From: Dactylosporangium vinaceum
GTDB taxonomy: Bacteria; Actinomycetota; Actinomycetes; Mycobacteriales; Micromonosporaceae
DNA length: 64,000 bases
Direction of reading: 5' to 3'
NCBI RefSeq assembly: GCF_019904175.1
Contig: NZ_CP061913.1
Location: 7,874,001-7,938,000 of the forward strand
Shown here: one piece after another, positions 62,235 through 64,000 of the stretch
Layout of the letters: the number at the start of each line of letters is the position of its first letter
Numbering within the stretch: position 1 is the stretch's first letter
Notes under the pieces: model-generated
Database searches by the model: none
What the model was told of the DNA's origin: nothing
What the model saw: the letters and a program-made list of their open reading frames with translations, nothing else
Translations under genes and position numbers: made by a program

Positions 62235-62379
62235 GGCGAACGACTATCGGACCCGTCCCCTGCGTCGCGGCTGCGGCGGCCTGCCCGTCCCCTTGCGGTG
62301 CCCTTGCGGTGGCCCCTCGTTTACGCATCCCGAATCTTTGGGGCCGAAAGGAGTGGCGCGTCGGCGATAGTGTTCGATC
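62235..62379. promoter_or_regulatory. Divergent promoter region of the biosynthetic operon and SARP gene
   Basis: 145 bp between the cupin and SARP starts. It includes the direct repeat CCTTGCGGT (62291 and 62302, 11 bp apart). SARP proteins bind heptamer direct repeats spaced by 11 or 22 bp next to the -10 box, so this pair is a good candidate site for activating the operon on the minus strand. No clear -10/-35 was assigned. Confidence 0.5.
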
Positions 62380-64000
62380 GTGCAGTTTCGATTACTCGGC
62401 GCGGTCGAGGCCGACATCGCCGGGCGGCCGATCAAGCTCGGCTGGCGGCAGGAGCGGTGCCTGCTCGCCCTGCTGCTGCTGGAGAACGGCCACCCGATCC
62501 ACAACGAGCGGCTGGCCGAGCTGATCTGGGAGGGCGAGCCGCCGCCGGACCCGCGGGCGGCGCTGCAGGTGGTGGTGGCCCGGCTGCGCGGGCACCTCAA
62601 TGCGGCCGACGCGGCCGGGCACGGGGTGCGGCTGGTGACCAAGGGCGACAGCTACGCCCTGGAGGCCGCGCCCGAGCAGGTCGATCTGGCCCGGTTCAAG
62701 ATGCTGGTGGCCCGGGCCCGCACCACCGAGCACCCGGACCGGGCGGCCGCGTTCCTGCGCACCGCGCTGCGGCTGTGGCGCGGGCCGGCCCTCGCCGACG
62801 TGGCCGGCCCGTGGCTGCGCCGCCGGGTCGCCGATCCCCTCGACGAGCTGCGGCTGGCCGCGACCGAGGAGCTCATGGACGTGGAGCTGGCCGCGGGCCG
62901 CCACCACGAGCGTATCGCCGAGCTGACCCAGCTGGTGGCCGAGCACCCGCTGCGCGAGCGGCTGCGGGGCCAGCTGATGACGGCGCTGCACCGCGAGGGC
63001 CGCCGGGTGGCCGCCCTCGACTCCTACGACCAGCTGCGCCGCACGCTGCGCGACTCGTTCGGCCTCGAGCCCGGCGCCCAGCTGCGCGAGCTGCACGCCC
63101 GGATCCTCCGCGCGGACACGCACCCGCCGGCGGCGGTGGCGGCCGCGGCGGCGCGGGCGCCGGTGGCGCCAGTGGCGGTACCGCAGCCGCCCATGATGAC
63201 CGCGGCCCGCCCGCCGACACCGGCCGAGTTACCCGCCGACGTCGCCGGGTTCGTGGGGCGCACCGAGGAGCTGTCCCGGCTCGACGCGATGCTCCCGCGG
63301 TCGGCCGACGGCGCCGGACCGGTCGTCGTGACCGCGATCGCCGGGACGGCCGGGGTCGGCAAGACGGCTCTGGCCGTGCACTGGGCGCACCGGGTGGCCG
63401 CCCGGTTCCCCGACGGGCAGCTGTACGTGAACCTGCACGGGTACGCCACCTGCGATCGCCCGGTCCCGGCGATCGAGGCGCTCGGCGGGCTGCTGCGCTC
63501 GCTCGGCGTGCGCGAGGACCGGGTGCCTGACGATCTCGGCTCGGCCTCCGCGCTGTACCGCTCCATGCTGGCCGGCCGCCGCGTGCTGCTCTTCCTCGAC
63601 AACGCCCGCTCGGTCGAGCAGGTCCGCCCGCTGCTGCCCGCCGGCCAGGGCTGCCTGGTCGTCATCACCAGCCGGGACCGGCTCACCGGCCTCGTAGCCC
63701 ACGACGGCGCCCGCCGGATCACCCTGGACATCCTGCCCCAGGCGCAGGCCCGGGCCCTCCTGCGCGACATGCTCGGCGCCGACCGGATCGCGGCCGAGCC
63801 GGAGGCCACCGACGAGCTCGCCGCGGCCTGCGCGTTCCTGCCCCTGGCCCTGCGGATCAGCGCGGCCGACCTGATCAACCACCCGCTGCGCAGCATCGCC
63901 GTGCACGTCGCCCAGATGCGCGGGGCCGACCCCCTCGCCGCGCTGACCGTGGACGGCGAGCGGGCCGTGCACAACGCGCTGGAGCTGTCCTACCGCACGG
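62380..64000 (+). CDS. SARP family activator with BTAD and NB-ARC domains (3' truncated by window)
   Basis: At least 540 residues, open to the window end. GTG start, as a stop codon lies just upstream in frame; no ribosome site is obvious. Residues ~1-90 are an OmpR-like winged helix (MQFRLLGAVEADIAGRPIKL, NERLAELIWEGEPP, LQVVVARLRGHL). BTAD follows (~95-245, with LRERLRGQLMTALHREGRRVAALDSYDQLRR). An Ala/Pro linker leads to an NB-ARC ATPase with Walker A GTAGVGKTAL and the RVLLFLDNARS Walker B. This is the AfsR/large-SARP layout. Being divergent from the cupin gene, it is the likely pathway-specific activator. Confidence 0.94.
   Translation, partial: MQFRLLGAVEADIAGRPIKLGWRQERCLLALLLLENGHPIHNERLAELIWEGEPPPDPRAALQVVVARLRGHLNAADAAGHGVRLVTKGDSYALEAAPEQVDLARFKMLVARARTTEHPDRAAAFLRTALRLWRGPALADVAGPWLRRRVADPLDELRLAATEELMDVELAAGRHHERIAELTQLVAEHPLRERLRGQLMTALHREGRRVAALDSYDQLRRTLRDSFGLEPGAQLRELHARILRADTHPPAAVAAAAARAPVAPVAVPQPPMMTAARPPTPAELPADVAGFVGRTEELSRLDAMLPRSADGAGPVVVTAIAGTAGVGKTALAVHWAHRVAARFPDGQLYVNLHGYATCDRPVPAIEALGGLLRSLGVREDRVPDDLGSASALYRSMLAGRRVLLFLDNARSVEQVRPLLPAGQGCLVVITSRDRLTGLVAHDGARRITLDILPQAQARALLRDMLGADRIAAEPEATDELAAACAFLPLALRISAADLINHPLRSIAVHVAQMRGADPLAALTVDGERAVHNALELSYRT

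Overview
The window looks like chromosomal DNA of a soil actinomycete. G+C is very high, GTG starts are frequent, genes are packed in overlapping operons, and the gene types are actinobacterial: SARP, MMPL, LacI-controlled polysaccharide loci, secreted CBM2 and CBM13 enzymes, and a PP2C/HATPase/STAS switch. A Micromonosporaceae member (Actinoplanes- or Dactylosporangium-like) is my best guess, by inference only. I saw no rRNA, tRNA, CRISPR array, phage gene or transposase.

Layout. Bases 1-713 are the 3' end of a secreted GH30-type glycosidase with a ricin-B (CBM13) domain. Bases 814-16071 hold mostly housekeeping and hypothetical genes: a DUF4232 lipoprotein, an FMN alpha-hydroxy-acid oxidase, a HIT protein, a PET-hydrolase/cutinase-like secreted esterase, a zinc-ribbon pair, a divergent HxlR/NmrA pair, a metallo-beta-lactamase-fold hydrolase, a luciferase-like monooxygenase, a large membrane protein and a methyltransferase. 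Bases 16118-17715 carry no convincing gene but several families of decayed tandem repeats. NAD-dependent DNA ligase, a Sel1-repeat protein, a GH53 galactanase, a bacterial serpin and two membrane proteins follow.

Bases 24590-42698 form a hemicellulose-use region. One operon (acetylxylan-esterase-like enzyme, ABC sugar importer, FAD oxidoreductase, LacI regulator) is divergent from a Tat-exported beta-propeller protein; two matching LacI-type operators lie between them. A second set (GH3 glycosidase plus LacI) is divergent from another ABC sugar importer, with a perfect 14-bp palindrome between. A strong terminator separates that importer from a GH10 xylanase and a CE1 esterase, whose CBM2 modules are almost identical in DNA. 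Bases 42741-52729 hold a PAS-SpoIIE phosphatase facing RsbW/RsbV-like genes, a sortase-E-type surface protein, a TPR protein with a His-Asp repeat, DUF2203, a TetR/MMPL pair and a Rieske oxygenase.

The most interesting part is a minus-strand biosynthetic operon, 62234 down to 52773, with a divergent SARP activator at the right edge. Read in order of transcription it encodes a cupin, a MetRS-like class I ligase, an FAD amino-acid oxidase, an L-lysine N6-hydroxylase, a small conserved protein, an ATP-grasp ligase, an MFS exporter, a second ATP-grasp ligase, two identical 30-residue peptides on an 89-bp tandem repeat, and an ATP-grasp-like/glutathionylspermidine-synthase-like protein. Nearly all junctions are stop/start overlaps. 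The first four genes match the enzyme set that makes hydrazines from N6-hydroxylysine and an amino acid (s56-p1, triacsin and pyrazomycin type), but here the cupin and MetRS-like parts are separate proteins. I infer a cluster for an N-N-bonded, amide-linked metabolite, with an unexplained duplicated small peptide gene in the middle.
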